Positions 54,093-64,000 of a DNA stretch of 64,000 nucleotides are shown here, piece after piece. The stretch's first letter is position 1; each line of letters starts with the position of its first letter. Origin of the DNA: Armigeres subalbatus (taxonomy: Eukaryota; Arthropoda; Insecta; Diptera; Culicidae); the NCBI RefSeq assembly GCF_024139115.2, contig NW_026942913.1, positions 806,001 to 870,000 of the forward strand, read 5' to 3'. The translations under genes and the position numbers were made by a program. The notes beneath the pieces were generated by a model that was given only the letters and a program-made list of their open reading frames with translations, was not told where the DNA came from and did no database searches.

Positions 54093-54829
54093 AGGCTTCC
54101 TCCATCCTCTCAAAGTTACGTGCCATGATATCAATGTCGTCGGCGAAACCAAATAACTGGACGGACCTCGTGAAAATCGTACCACTCGTGTCAATCCCTG
54201 CCCTTCGTATTACTCCCTCCAAAGCGATGTTGAATAGCAGACACGAGAGACCATCACCTTGCCGTAACCTGGGTGGTGCGGATAGAATCGATTTGGTTGT
54301 CAAACTGAAGCCAAAATTTTCTATTGTGCCGGAGCCAAACATTGAAGATTGTGGTTATGTTCGTTTCTGATCTAATATTGAGAAGTATTGTAATTATTTG
54401 GGGAAAAAATAAAAATAAACTTTGTTTGAGTTTTGTTTTCTTTGTAACAAATATTCTCACATTATATTTCGAGTGGAAAATTAGTAGGAATGCAACTAAA
54501 AAGCACTCGTTATGAAATTTCATGAGATTCAGCAGCTGATTGGAGCACGAATGTATGTAAATAATCGTAAAGTCATGTAGAGTCTAGTGCATTTGTGCGC
54601 CCTCACGCAGCGTGGAAAGAGAAATTCGAAGAGCGGGAAATGTTTGACAACCAAGTAACTGCAAAATAATTTTGTTTATGGGAGTGATTTCAAAATATCC
54701 CTCTACTCGCTTGAGGGCAGAAAAGCGACTCTATCCGCAGCACCCAGGCCGTAACCCTCTACGCGTTTCGAAGGGACTCGAGAATGCCCCTGAAACTCGA
54801 ACTACGCACATCACCCGATCCATCGTCGC
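54093..54829 (-). mobile_element. RTE copy E, short fragment split by a 479-bp element
   Basis: Minus-strand RTE sequence at 54093-54268 (RQGDGLSCLLFNIALEGV and FADDIDIMARNFERME) and 54756-54829 (ATMDRVMCVV region). Both parts join in register once the insert is removed. Truncated at both ends. Confidence 0.8.
54269..54747. mobile_element. 479-bp element with 8-bp target duplication in RTE copy E
   Basis: Ends CTGGGTGGTGCGGATAGA and, reversed, CTGGGTGCTGCGGATAGA, flanked by GCCGTAAC on both sides (54261-54268, 54748-54755). Other RTE copies have the single uninterrupted site. The 8-bp duplication suits a hAT- or P-type transposase. Non-coding. Confidence 0.88.
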
Positions 54830-55651
54830 TCAAAATGTATTAAACACAAAAATATTGTTTATACTGATTTAGAATTTTACCAGAATTTTTATAACATCGA
54901 TTCAAGTATTCTTGACCGATGCACTATCGTTTGCAACCATAAATGAGGTAGGGCTTTAGGACCCAATTCCCCCATTGGCTTCAGGAAATTAACATTGTTC
55001 AGCATCTATTTCACTGGTTTTCCGTGCGAAAAAGCGATATTTAGATGAAATTTCGAGGAAATGAGTTTGTTCAAGAAGACGAGCGTTACAATGCGTTACG
55101 CTTAAAAGTATACATCACTGAAAATCTTAGAACGTACACAATAAATTTTTGTCGAAATTGTGAATTTAAAACGCAGGAATCTTCTCATTGATGCATGCCA
55201 ATCGAAAGATAAACTTGGCTTCGACTAAATTTACCAGGATAAATTAGAAATTCGACTTTGAAGAGACTAAATTGGGGGTGTCCAAAATGTGTACATTTGG
55301 GGGTCCAACATATGTTGCACTGTCCAAAACGAAAAAAAGAAAATTTTCATTTCAGAAAATGGCAAATTTCACTGATTTATCAATAACTGAAGCTCATTTC
55401 GAATTTCTATTTCATAAAAAAAAACTTTCATCTTTGAAATGGTGTCATTTCCGCCCATATAGAACCTGTGTTTCAAAAGATATAATCATATATTGAGATG
55501 CACTTCCTCTAGGGGTCCAAAATAGGACAGTTACCCTAACGCTTGAGCAGTGCTTTATTTTTGTCCAATGGTACATTGTTCTAAATATAACATCTGAGGC
55601 TAGAGAGTGAAATCTCTCCAAAATGTCACGTGTCATTTGACATAGGCTGTG
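54830..55651. other. Intergenic DNA, no gene seen
   Basis: AT-rich, with GGGGTCCAAAATGTG-like words near 55270 and 55505. The frames seen here have no motif. No element boundary could be fixed. Confidence 0.35.
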
Positions 55652-55937
55652 AACCATTCCACCGATTCGTTTAACTTTTAGTTAAAATTTGACAGTTCGA
55701 TGATTATTTCGCCGTGGTTAAAAATAACCCTGCTCCGGAGCATGGTTAGATTTGACAGTTCAATAGTTAAACTTTGTTCGCGAGAAAATTGGAGCCAAAT
55801 CCATTTCGTTCCGAATAACTATCAATCTGTCAAAACTCAAATGGGTCGGCTTCGGAGTAAAATTTTAACCACGATGGGAAAATAACCATCGAAGTGTCAA
55901 ATTTTAACTAAAAGTTAAACGAATCGGTGGAATGGTC
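55652..55937. mobile_element. Inverted-repeat MITE, AACCATTCCACCGATTCG ends
   Basis: The first 45 bp (ACCATTCCACCGATTCGTTT, then AACTTTTAGTTAAAATTTGACA) recur inverted at 55895-55937 almost without change. The centre holds GGTTAAAAATAACC and TTTGACAG words in both orientations. No clear target duplication. Confidence 0.8.
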
Positions 55938-57167
55938 CCGGTCCCATTTAAAACGCACGGGGACCAGAATCCAGCGGAAAATTTTCCCGAGGTGTAAGGT
56001 ATAGCCTTTCGTTTTTAATTAAATCATTGACGAATTCGTCAATGATTAAATTGCTTCTAGAATATTTGGGAAGAGTTTTAAAAACTTTTTCGTATGGTTT
56101 CCCGTGGAAATTTTTTCGATTATCATATTTCTGCTTCTTCTTCTACATGCAACATCAAAACGCCAATGGAATATTCCATATAAATATTTCATATGAAAGA
56201 GATCCCGAATAAAAAATACAGTAGAATAACAATACAATTTATTGTAACACTACTATTAATAACATTAAATTGGCAATAGATTATATTGTAAATGAAACCA
56301 TAGAAATACATTAGAATGCATTGTTATGAACCATTTACTCAAATGTAAATGAAGTTTTCGCAATAGAATGTACGGGTTGTTAAGTATCGTAACTATACAA
56401 AATCTGAGATTTTTCCATACATTTTTTTCGTCACACAATAGAGTGTATGGTTAATATATTGTTGAAATATCTAAACAAAACTGTTCAAAATACAATGATT
56501 TGTATTGTATTTGTATAGTAAAACAATACGATTTTTGATTTCTCAGTAGTGACAGCTTTACTGCCCGCATAATGAAAAACGACATACCATGCAGTCAAAA
56601 TTACATATGCGTTATAAGATATATTGTCACTATTCACTTCATTGTTAGCATACAATTTTAAGCTTGATTTACCATACCAACCCTACATCAACACTTACTG
56701 TTAATACATAACATGCTGTCAATGTGTAATTATATAGTTATTCAATTGTACATCTACCAACTGATGTATGGTACATCGAAAATTTTGTTCGAAAAAACGA
56801 CCGGATTTGAATGTTAATTATACTTAACCGCCCATTACCCATATGGTCGTTTGGCCGTTTACCATCTGAGCTACTGTTGAAACAGTATATGAGACTGTCC
56901 ATTTATGGTTAACTACTATTAGTGAGACAATCGCTGCAATAACACTTATTCTCTTCAATTATAACAGATGCAGTCTACGTATGGTCCATGATTATGCGGG
57001 TGGTCAACAATGCAATTCAAAGGGAAAAAATGCACATTTGGCGCTATGAGGCAAATATTGTTGTATAGTTTATATGCAATGTAAAGAAACGTTTCAAAAG
57101 TTATCAATGTATGTATCTTACGTATACGAAAAATATACGAAAACGTTTCAAAAACAATTGTAAGTAC
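55938..57167. other. Very AT-rich DNA with ATTGTAT-type words, no gene
   Basis: The words ACAATAGA, AATACAATG and their complements recur between 56215 and 56545, like 1148-1479. A 180-codon minus-strand frame (57497-56955) runs partly through the MITE at 57168-57404 and is not accepted. Confidence 0.4.
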
Positions 57168-57404
57168 AGTATACCCCCGCTGATCCGACAAATGTATGGC
57201 CGGACTATCGAGGTTTCTCTCGTTAATCCGACTGTCAAATCCATACAAATTAACCAAAACAAAATCACAGCACAAATTTGAAAACTGACAGCATAATGTG
57301 TTTAAATGGGTATTGATACTTTTTAATCCGGAAAATTGCGAATTAGCGAGATCCGGACTAACGAGCCGTCGGATTAGCGAGGTCCGGATAAGCGGGGGGA
57401 TACC
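57168..57404. mobile_element. MITE with CAGTATACCCCCGCTGATCC-type ends
   Basis: Left end CAGTATACCCCCGCTGATCC next to TA, right end reversed GGTATCCCCCCGCTTATCCG. The CGCTTATCCG and CTAATCCGAC words occur several times inside in both orientations. Tc1/mariner-type by its TACAGT left end; the right TA is mutated. Confidence 0.7.
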
Positions 57405-57631
57405 AACAATCAATATGAAACTGGCGATTTTTTTGGGATTCCAATTTCGTATGCTATGAACGGTCTTCGGTACCCAGTCATGAAAGCGTCGCTTCAAACG
57501 TAATCTATTGATGCCCCTTTAGAACAAATTTTAGCACTGCTGTCATAGCAACATTTTCGTAGGTTGTTTTTTCTTCAAACAAAAACAATCCACAAAAATG
57601 GAAACTGATGAAGGCAGAGACCATTACTTAC

Positions 57632-58426
57632 ATGGAGTAGTGGCCATTTTCAGATCTCGTGGAAGTGACTGTGTCTGTACACGGGATGTGTGACGAGTTG
57701 TTCACGGGGTTAACCGGATGTTGAACTGCAGCCAATACACTGACGGACTCGCCATCCGAAGATTCGGCAGCGACTGAGAACGCGGATGATGGGCACCGAA
57801 CTAAAACACCATAATCTTTACTGCAGATGCCTGTGCTGAGCAGGATGAGAACAAAGTATTTTCTTTTTTCAATTGAATAGTAAAAAATGATTGTGAATAA
57901 GTGATTTTGATCTATTTTACAGAGGTTGATGAAGTGCAATCCAATATACAGATTGATTTACTCGAGAGCGTAAAGCAATAATCAATCAATCGGCCATTTG
58001 CATAGAGAAGAAATGTTTCTCACAATGAAGGTATTAGGAGTGTTTATTTGAAGAAGATTCTGACGTTCGTGCTTTGTGAGGTGGTGCTTCGGACAGCGGC
58101 TAGAACCGATCCGCGTAAAATTCTTGAAATTACCACAATGGTGAGTTAAGAAGGGGTAATCCTCGGGGTAATCGATTACTTCGATCCAGGGTGTATGGTG
58201 AGGAAAGTAATTTTATTAACCTAACGCATTTCTGTTTGTAGAGCGTCCAAAACTTCACTATGTGTATGGCATTCGAACTCAGGTCATGACATATACCGTT
58301 TTCGAGACCAGAGCATGCACCCCAGGCAAGTGCACACACCATGATTTGTGTCGCCGCAATACACGAGGAAGATTCGCCAGGAAGTGCTATGCCTAAGAAC
58401 ATCACGGAAAGGGTCAAAGTGGTCAT
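57632..58426 (-). CDS. Candidate start of a secreted or membrane protein, two exons seen
   Basis: Minus-strand exon 58426-58297 begins with an ATG, encodes a hydrophobic leader (MTTLTLSVMFLGIA) and a Cys-containing stretch (four Cys in 25 residues), and ends at a GTATAT donor in phase 1. Exon 57830-57632 enters in phase 1 after a T/C-rich acceptor (CTCAGCACAG) and continues ICSKDYGVLVRCPSSAF, then a Ser/Val-rich part to SENGHYS, ending at a strong GTAAGT donor. Its third positions are G/C biased, unlike the neighbouring DNA. An acceptor-like TTTCAG lies upstream of the ATG, so an untranslated first exon is possible. The following exons were not found. Family unknown. About 110 residues are readable. 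The in-phase junction is the main support. Confidence 0.4.
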
Positions 58427-58574
58427 TCCGGTGAAAAGTTTCAATTCGTACTGAAAGCTGAACGCTGCGACAATTAATGACCATTAACGTTCATAATTGA
58501 ATTGCATTTCTTAATGTACAAGAATGAAAAGTAGAATATAAAATTAACCATTTCATGGAACAAAACAATTTATT

Positions 58575-58935
58575 TTGACTTTTTTAAAAAGACAGAATCA
58601 CCGTCTTCGACCAGAGGTCGCACAGACTGAACACTTAACATCTAGCATTAGACAACGGACAAGGACATTTACACAACACCCAGTGGACCACAATTTAATT
58701 TGACTTTTTTAAAAATACAGAATCACCGTCTTCGACCAGAGGTCGCACAGACTGAACACTTAACATCTAGCATTAGACAACGGACAAGGACATTTACACA
58801 ACACCCAGTGGACCAGTGGAGAACTTTTCGCTTTACGAAAAGTTTTCTCCTTACCGGGGTGAGAATCGAACCCACACTCCACAGCACATGCGTTTATACG
58901 ATTGACGTCGCTAACCGCACGGCCACGGAGCCGTG
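58575..58935 (-). mobile_element. tRNA-derived SINE with duplicated 3' tail
   Basis: The head at 58935 downwards carries GTGGCCGTGCGGTTAGCGAC (A-box region) and GGTTCGATTCTC (B box). The body reaches GTCCACTGGGTGTTGTGTAA. The 3' part of about 120 bp (CGACCAGAGGTCGCACAGAC) occurs twice in direct order, 125 bp apart (58575-58699, 58700-58814). A head fragment of the same family is at 1966-2003. Confidence 0.65.
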
Positions 58936-59022
58936 TAGCAATATATGTAAATGAAAGTTTATACATCTTGTTTTTTTGACAGTATTTTGTTGATACAAAT
59001 ATAAAAACACGTTTAGTTTTAA

Positions 59023-59172
59023 GGGTCTGTCTCATTTGGAGAATTAAACTGTAAAAGTGACATTTCAATAATTATCGAATAACCCTACTCGCAGAGCATG
59101 ATTACTTTTGACAGATATCGAATCATTTTGTATCGCTGTCTTATTCGAATTGCTGGGTAGCACTAAAGTAAC
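59023..59172. mobile_element. Partial second copy of the GGGTCTGTCTCA Harbinger-like MITE
   Basis: Shares GTCTGTCTCATTTGGAGAAT, GTGACATTTCAATAATTATC and the GAATTGCTGGGTAGCAC segment with 43638-43867, but the right end is missing. Confidence 0.6.
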
Positions 59173-59814
59173 TACACAGAAAGAAAAGGTGCAGTGAAAA
59201 TTACTATTATAGAGGGTTAAATTAAACGCTACACACCCACGATTTTCAGCTGACAATTCAATTGTTTTATTAGAACTAAAAGAACAGTAATATCTACTAT
59301 GTTGGAATATTTCTACTTCCAATGCTTTTTACCATGTTTATGGTAATTCTGCCTTTTGTGCGGCATGTGATTCTACTATGAAGGTATTTAAATTTACAAT
59401 AATAGTTTTTACTGTTACTCTTCGGTTTATGGTATATTTAAACGCATTTGTTACATTACATAACACTATTGTATTGTGATGATGAATTATACATTTGTTC
59501 GAATTGATACCAAAAATTCTCTAGTAATTACTTAGAGTAAAATAACTTATTGGATATAGCAATTTAAATTGAATTTCTAACTGAAACTTGATTAAAAAAA
59601 ATTTCCAAAATATAGATTGTTATTATATTCATGGTATTTAAATTCTATTTAAATTCTAATATGCTGTTCAATTTGATATTAGAAAACATTTGATATCAAT
59701 TGTAACACCTGTATTATCATACATAATAGTAATCGAAAGGCTTTGATTTATTTCGTGGTTTTTATTTGCAAATTTATATAAAAAACTTCTTTAGCCTTAT
59801 AAATTTCCTTACAT
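59173..59814. other. AT-rich spacer, no gene seen
   Basis: Low-complexity AT-rich DNA with no coding frame and no element boundary I can define. Confidence 0.4.
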
Positions 59815-61260
59815 CTACATTATATACGTGTATTGGTGGACCATCAAACAATGACACATTACAAATTTCAAAAGTGTTTGGATTTCATGCACTTCAATTG
59901 ACGCGAAATGGTATGAGTAATCACCAACATACCATTCTTTACAAACCAATAATAGTTCGTTTTCAAATACAAGCAAATCTTTGATTTCATATAATTCAAT
60001 TCTGCGCATGTTATGTTCAGATTTAGTAACAAAATCTCCAATCTTATACTCTGTACCTTTGTATGTTGCAACTTTACAAATGTAAAATGCATCAGAAATC
60101 AAGTTTTCTGGACGATATCGCATTATAATAAGGTAATTCATTTATTTTAATATGCAATGCATTTTTATATGAAATGTTTTGCTTGGTCTCTCCCATATTT
60201 ATCATATTTTGCATAAAGAACAAATTAGCCTTAATACATAATGTACGACATATGTTTTTTCTTGATGTGATGTTGCGACTATATTGCTTAAACATTTGAT
60301 GCATGGCCTCGAATCTAAAACTCCATGTATACCTAGGAGGACCAACCTTTTTAATGACATCAACATAATGCAATAGTATATGAAATTTTGGCTTCAACTT
60401 CGCACCGAATAATTGCTGATAGTGCGTATGGTGGTACATAATCTGTTCATGTAGTATGCTTAACATTTCATTATTGAAACGTGGGAGTAGCACTATATCT
60501 ACTAATTCAACTAATGACATCATAAAATTCCAAACTTTGTCGTGCTGTGGAATCAAATCTCCAAAACTTCATGGAAAATATCGAACTAAAAGCATCATCT
60601 CACGTGCGGTCATTTTGTATGAGGATAATTTAATTTGTTGGTGTGTAATAGTCTTGATTGTCTTTTGTTTCTCAGTCCTGCCATAATCAAACATTTTTAT
60701 GCGATAATTGATTATACTCAATGAGATTCTTAGCGTTTTAATCATATGTTCAAAAACAAGCGTGAGATCGTAAGCACATATACCATGCGAGAAGAAATCG
60801 TGCATGACGTCAACAGCAACAAAGTCTCCAGCATGATAATGCTGAAGCCTATTGAAGCCACATTCCTCTTTAATTCCTGACTCTTTGGAACTTTTAGTTA
60901 AATCAATAGCATAATTTTCCTTATTACGGATTAAGTTGGGATCTAAAATGACAGTTGTCTTGCATTCATTCTTATTCAGTGTACAAAATCTGCAGTACAA
61001 CAGTGAGTTGAAAGATGTGACATACCCCATAAGTTGGTTTATACCTAAATTATCACCCAGAATAGCCATTAGCACGAAGTACACTCTTACAGGTTTATTC
61101 TCTATATTTAGTTCAATGCCATCCTTTTCAAGCTCAATTAATATATTTACAAGGTCCTTTAATGCTGTCGATGGTCCACGTTCTGCAATGTCAGTAGCTT
61201 TTACGAATCCAGCAATGAAAATACAACTTAATCGCGATAAATAATGAGATGGTGGCCCTT
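59815..61260 (-). pseudogene. Broken transposase-like gene, unresolved superfamily
   Basis: One reading frame runs from 61260 to 60092 on the minus strand with a single TGA at 60571-60569, then shifts frame near 60130 and continues to 59815. Features in order: FAFSGDN-like AILGDNLGINQL, a CRFC zinc-knuckle-like pair, VDVMHDFFSHGICAY, and KLKPKFHILLHYVDVIKKVG followed by FRFEAMHQ. This order resembles proteins found in many copies in insects and other animals and loosely the tnp2-type transposases of CACTA elements, but I cannot name the superfamily. The N-terminal end stops exactly where an inverted-end-like sequence starts (61258-61285). Recently decayed, since only two lesions are visible. 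Confidence 0.6.
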
Positions 61261-61481
61261 ATTACGAACGTCACTTCACGGTGAAAACGAAGTGGAATGA
61301 GCACACCCCTACTACGGGAATCACCCAAGTGATGAAAAATAAAAAAGTTCATCCAAAGTGACAACTGGATGAACTCGGGGCTATTATGGTTGCCACGTCA
61401 CCCGCATTTTAGCGAAAAAAATGACATGTACCGTGGAAAGTTGTCACCTTCGTTTTCAAACGTGAAAAGCAGTCGCATATA
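61261..61481. promoter_or_regulatory. Left end and leader of the Harbinger-type element
   Basis: Begins GGCCCTTATTACGAACGTCA, of the kind seen at PIF/Harbinger ends. A short hairpin GTTCATCC/GGATGAAC lies at 61350-61378. The ATG of the MYB-like gene follows at 61482. No TATA box is clear. The matching right end was not found downstream. Confidence 0.35.
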
Positions 61482-62521
61482 ATGGAGTAAGTTGAAAAAT
61501 GATTGTTTAGCAATTATATTTAGATTATTAATTATTTAAATTATTACAGGAAGAAAAAGACAAACAAACGCCAGTTTTCCCGGCTTGTGTCCTTCATGGA
61601 GGAAAATCCCGAGCTGGCTAGAGGAAGCAAATTCATAGCGCGGGATTCGGTTACTTCCCTATGGTGGAAGATAACGGATTCCTTGAACAGTTTGGGCCCT
61701 CCAAATCGTTCCGTTGCAGCCTGGCAAAAGGTATTTGCTTATATTTTGCTGAAATTTTGGACCGGCAATTTTGTTTATCTTATAATAGGTTTGACTGACA
61801 AAAAATTGCAACTGAGACGAAAGTTGCAGCACAACAAGACCGAGCTGACGGCCACTGGAGGTGGGCCAAATAGCCTGCATTCTTTCAACGATCTGGAAGA
61901 AACCATAATTCGCCTCCTTTCGCTGGAGAGAGCAGTTAATCATAATGGTAATATAATAGAATATTTCATAATTTATTAACATATCTAATAATCTCTTTTC
62001 TAATAAATTTAGGGTCTGTTTTCGGTACGCAGTTGGCATCCGGTCAAGCACCCGGTTCATCTGGAATGGATGAAAACCAAAACTTAGCCGAGGTATCAAC
62101 TGGCGAGCCGCAGGCTATGGAAGACGAGGAGCCTGCACGGGACAATGCAGCTCGACAAGATGAGTCAAGAGGTCAGTCGATTGGATGAGGACGTGGACGT
62201 GGACGAACAACCAAACGTAATTTCCGAAAAGCAGACTGACGATCTCTGCAAGATAAAACGCCATGTATCGGATTGCGCACGATATGCGCGTAAATCGTAC
62301 GATTTGCACGAGAAGCGATTTGCGCTTGAAACAAACCGATTTGAGCTGGAAGAGGAAAAATTTCGATTCAAAAAGCAGATGATTCTGGATAAGGAGAAGA
62401 ATAGAAATCAGCAGCTAGATTACCAGTTGCAGATGCTGCAATACAAAAAGCAGAAGCTCGACTTTGAGATGAGACGAAAGTCTGAGATACCTGAAGTTAG
62501 AGACGAAAGTGACGATGAGTA
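61482..62521 (+). pseudogene. PIF/Harbinger MYB/SANT-like accessory gene, frame-broken
   Basis: Exon 1 is five bases (61482-61486) ending at GTAAGT; exon 2 is 61550-61730; exon 3 is 61789-61947; exon 4 starts at 62013. The first 62 residues hold a trihelix/SANT start (RQFSRLVSFMEENPELARG, LNSLGPPNRSVAAWQK), then exon 3 gives KKLQLRRKLQHNKTE and TATGGGP with LEETIIRLL, typical of zeste/MYB-like Harbinger partners. Exon 2 ends in phase 0, but exon 3 reads only after two bases, so splicing gives a stop at once; one missing base (GTTTGACTGAC, expected GTTTGGACTGAC) explains it. A second shift near 62150 separates a C-terminal coiled coil (to 62519). In active elements this protein helps the DDE transposase bind DNA; no DDE gene is seen here. 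Confidence 0.65.
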
Positions 62522-63039
62522 GATTACTTCTTGCTTTGTTATTGTTCTCCTTTTTCTGTAATAATTTAATTTAAGCAATTAGTATTTTAACGTCATTGTT
62601 TTGAAGACATAAAAATAAAAATGAGAACGCTGAAAACTTTTCATACTCACTGTAATATTTAGTACTATTCCTTACTATATTTATTCAGTTATGAACTCTC
62701 TAAAATACTAAAAAAACATTTTAATAAAGAATTTAAAAAATATACTATTTTTATTATTTAGTATTTTCTCCGATATTTTGCTCTGAACGATATTTGCTCT
62801 GAACGGCGTATTCCTATCTCGTTTCCTATCCACGTTTCCGGGCCAAGAACATTATTTACACGCTTTAAATAAATCACAGATTTCTATGACGTTGATGCAA
62901 AAACGAATTGAATTCTGATCTTTGTATCACTGGGAGTATGTATCATATCATAAATGCTGACGTGTTTTTATTTATACGTGTAGATCCAAAACCACTCCAG
63001 TTATATCTAGAATGATCATGAAAATAAACTTGATAAAAC
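62522..63039. other. AT-rich DNA after the MYB-like gene, no gene seen
   Basis: Contains AATAAAAATG about 100 bp after the stop, a possible polyadenylation signal. No other frame or repeat boundary. Confidence 0.4.
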
Positions 63040-64000
63040 TCAATTATCCGAAGGAAAAAACGCCAGCACACTGAAAATAATATAAACATTCATACTACTG
63101 GTTTCACACATGAATCTGCACTTATTGAAAAGTATGTGGATGTAACGTGTATTTCCAGTCGCATATGTCAAAAAATGTAACGCGTGATATTATTGGAGAA
63201 CAACATGAATTGAAATGCGAAACACGTTAAATTTATATGGATTGCTCTCGTTGATAAAATGAAAGGAAGCGTTTTAGGATTTAATCCTAACATAAGGCAA
63301 ATCGTAGATAAACATCAATAAAACAATGCATGTAATATATTGAACGAATAATTTATTGACCAGCTTATTTTTTTCTAAACACTGACAGTTATAAACAGTA
63401 TAGCTCACATGATGTAATCTAATGCAGCGAAGAAGTGGCAGCGGCAGGAGTTTGTTGGAAATTTTGAGCTGGCTGGCCAGACATACCTTTTCCGTGGCCG
63501 TCTCACTGCATTACGATAGAGGTTTTGCCGGATAAATATTTAACGTTGACTCGATGTGGCTGGTCACAAGGGATTCAAATAGATCTGATATATGGCTGAG
63601 TAGATGCTGACCTGTGAAGTAAATTATTCTTCAACATATTTTCCAAAAATACGAACGGAAGCTTAAACTTACCTTATGCTAATAGAATATATTATAACTT
63701 TGTAATGCTGTATTTAATAACTAACTAAATCATTGTTTAAACTAAACTTCAGGCAGGCGCCATGATGTTAATTTCTTAAATCGATCGTCAACTAGATCGA
63801 TGTTCTAAACACGTTAATTTCGGCAGTGATAACTAGTGGTGTGGATTCAAATTCATTTCTTAAAAGTATAACGTGTATCACTAGTGAAAATTCACAGTGA
63901 AAAAACACGTTAGATTCACGTTCAAAAGAACATTATTCTAGCGTGTAGATTATTTTCAGTGCAGGAATAATGCACGAAGATTCTATGAGAAGTTAAACCA
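63040..64000 (+). mobile_element. Decayed RTE scrap at the right edge, split by an insertion
   Basis: CCGAAGGAAAAAACGCCAGC at 63049-63068 resembles the RTE linker (CCGGAGGAAAAAGCGTCAGC), and GATTCTATGAGAAGTTAAACC at the window end resembles AGTTCTATGAGAAGTTGAACC of copy B. An 893-bp element lies between them. The fragment continues past the window. Confidence 0.5.
63069..63961. mobile_element. 893-bp element with CACTGAAAATAAT ends
   Basis: Perfect 13-bp inverted ends CACTGAAAATAAT, flanked by CA on both sides. AACACGTTA words recur subterminally. No transposase. Inserted in RTE sequence. Confidence 0.7.

Noticed and set aside
56955..57497. 180-codon minus-strand open frame
   Set aside because: It crosses the MITE at 57168-57404 and AT-rich DNA, has no motif and poor codon quality.

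Overview
This window looks like nuclear DNA of a culicine mosquito, most likely Aedes. The grounds are an AT-rich, very repeat-dense background, a SINE that I recognise as Feilai-like, several RTE-clade LINE copies ending in (TAA)n, dozens of small inverted-repeat elements, and spliced genes with GT-AG introns. No database search was possible, so family names come from recognition of motifs.

Only a small part is ordinary gene. Two trypsin-like serine protease genes face each other: a compact plus-strand gene (3087-4228) and a minus-strand gene (14811-23518). Their four exons have identical intron phases (1, 0, 2). Intron 3 is 60 nt in the first and 7.5 kb in the second, where it carries an LTR element, MITEs and a pseudogene fragment. 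A third gene (34622-40274, minus) encodes a five-exon protein related to the membrane-anchored glycerophosphodiester phosphodiesterase GDE1. Every expected active-site residue except one aspartate is replaced, so it reads as a pseudoenzyme. Weaker coding signals are a two-exon secreted-protein start (57632-58426, minus), a broken Harbinger-type MYB/SANT gene (61482-62521, plus), a broken transposase-like gene (59815-61260, minus), and two GC-rich pseudogene-like islands (16014-16263 minus; 52610-52990 plus).

The rest is layered mobile DNA. A full-length RTE copy (8383-11890) with a 14-bp target-site duplication has had its 3' half plus flanking DNA tandemly duplicated (to 14273). Further RTE copies lie at 24640-26440, 31603-33239, 35379-35470, 54093-54829 and the right edge. 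They act as reference sequences: elements inserted in them show clear empty sites and target duplications (TA, TTA, TTAA, 7, 8 and 13 bp). A non-coding LTR retrotransposon (18247-22452), a three-level nest (27892-31300), a 1.4-kb palindromic element (44693-46091) and an inserted array of about 501-bp units each carrying a tRNA-like fold (46361-48939) are the most structured parts.

The genes show no operon-like relationship. The proteases are probably secreted digestive or immune enzymes and the GDE1 relative a membrane protein. No CRISPR array, rRNA or bacterial feature was seen.
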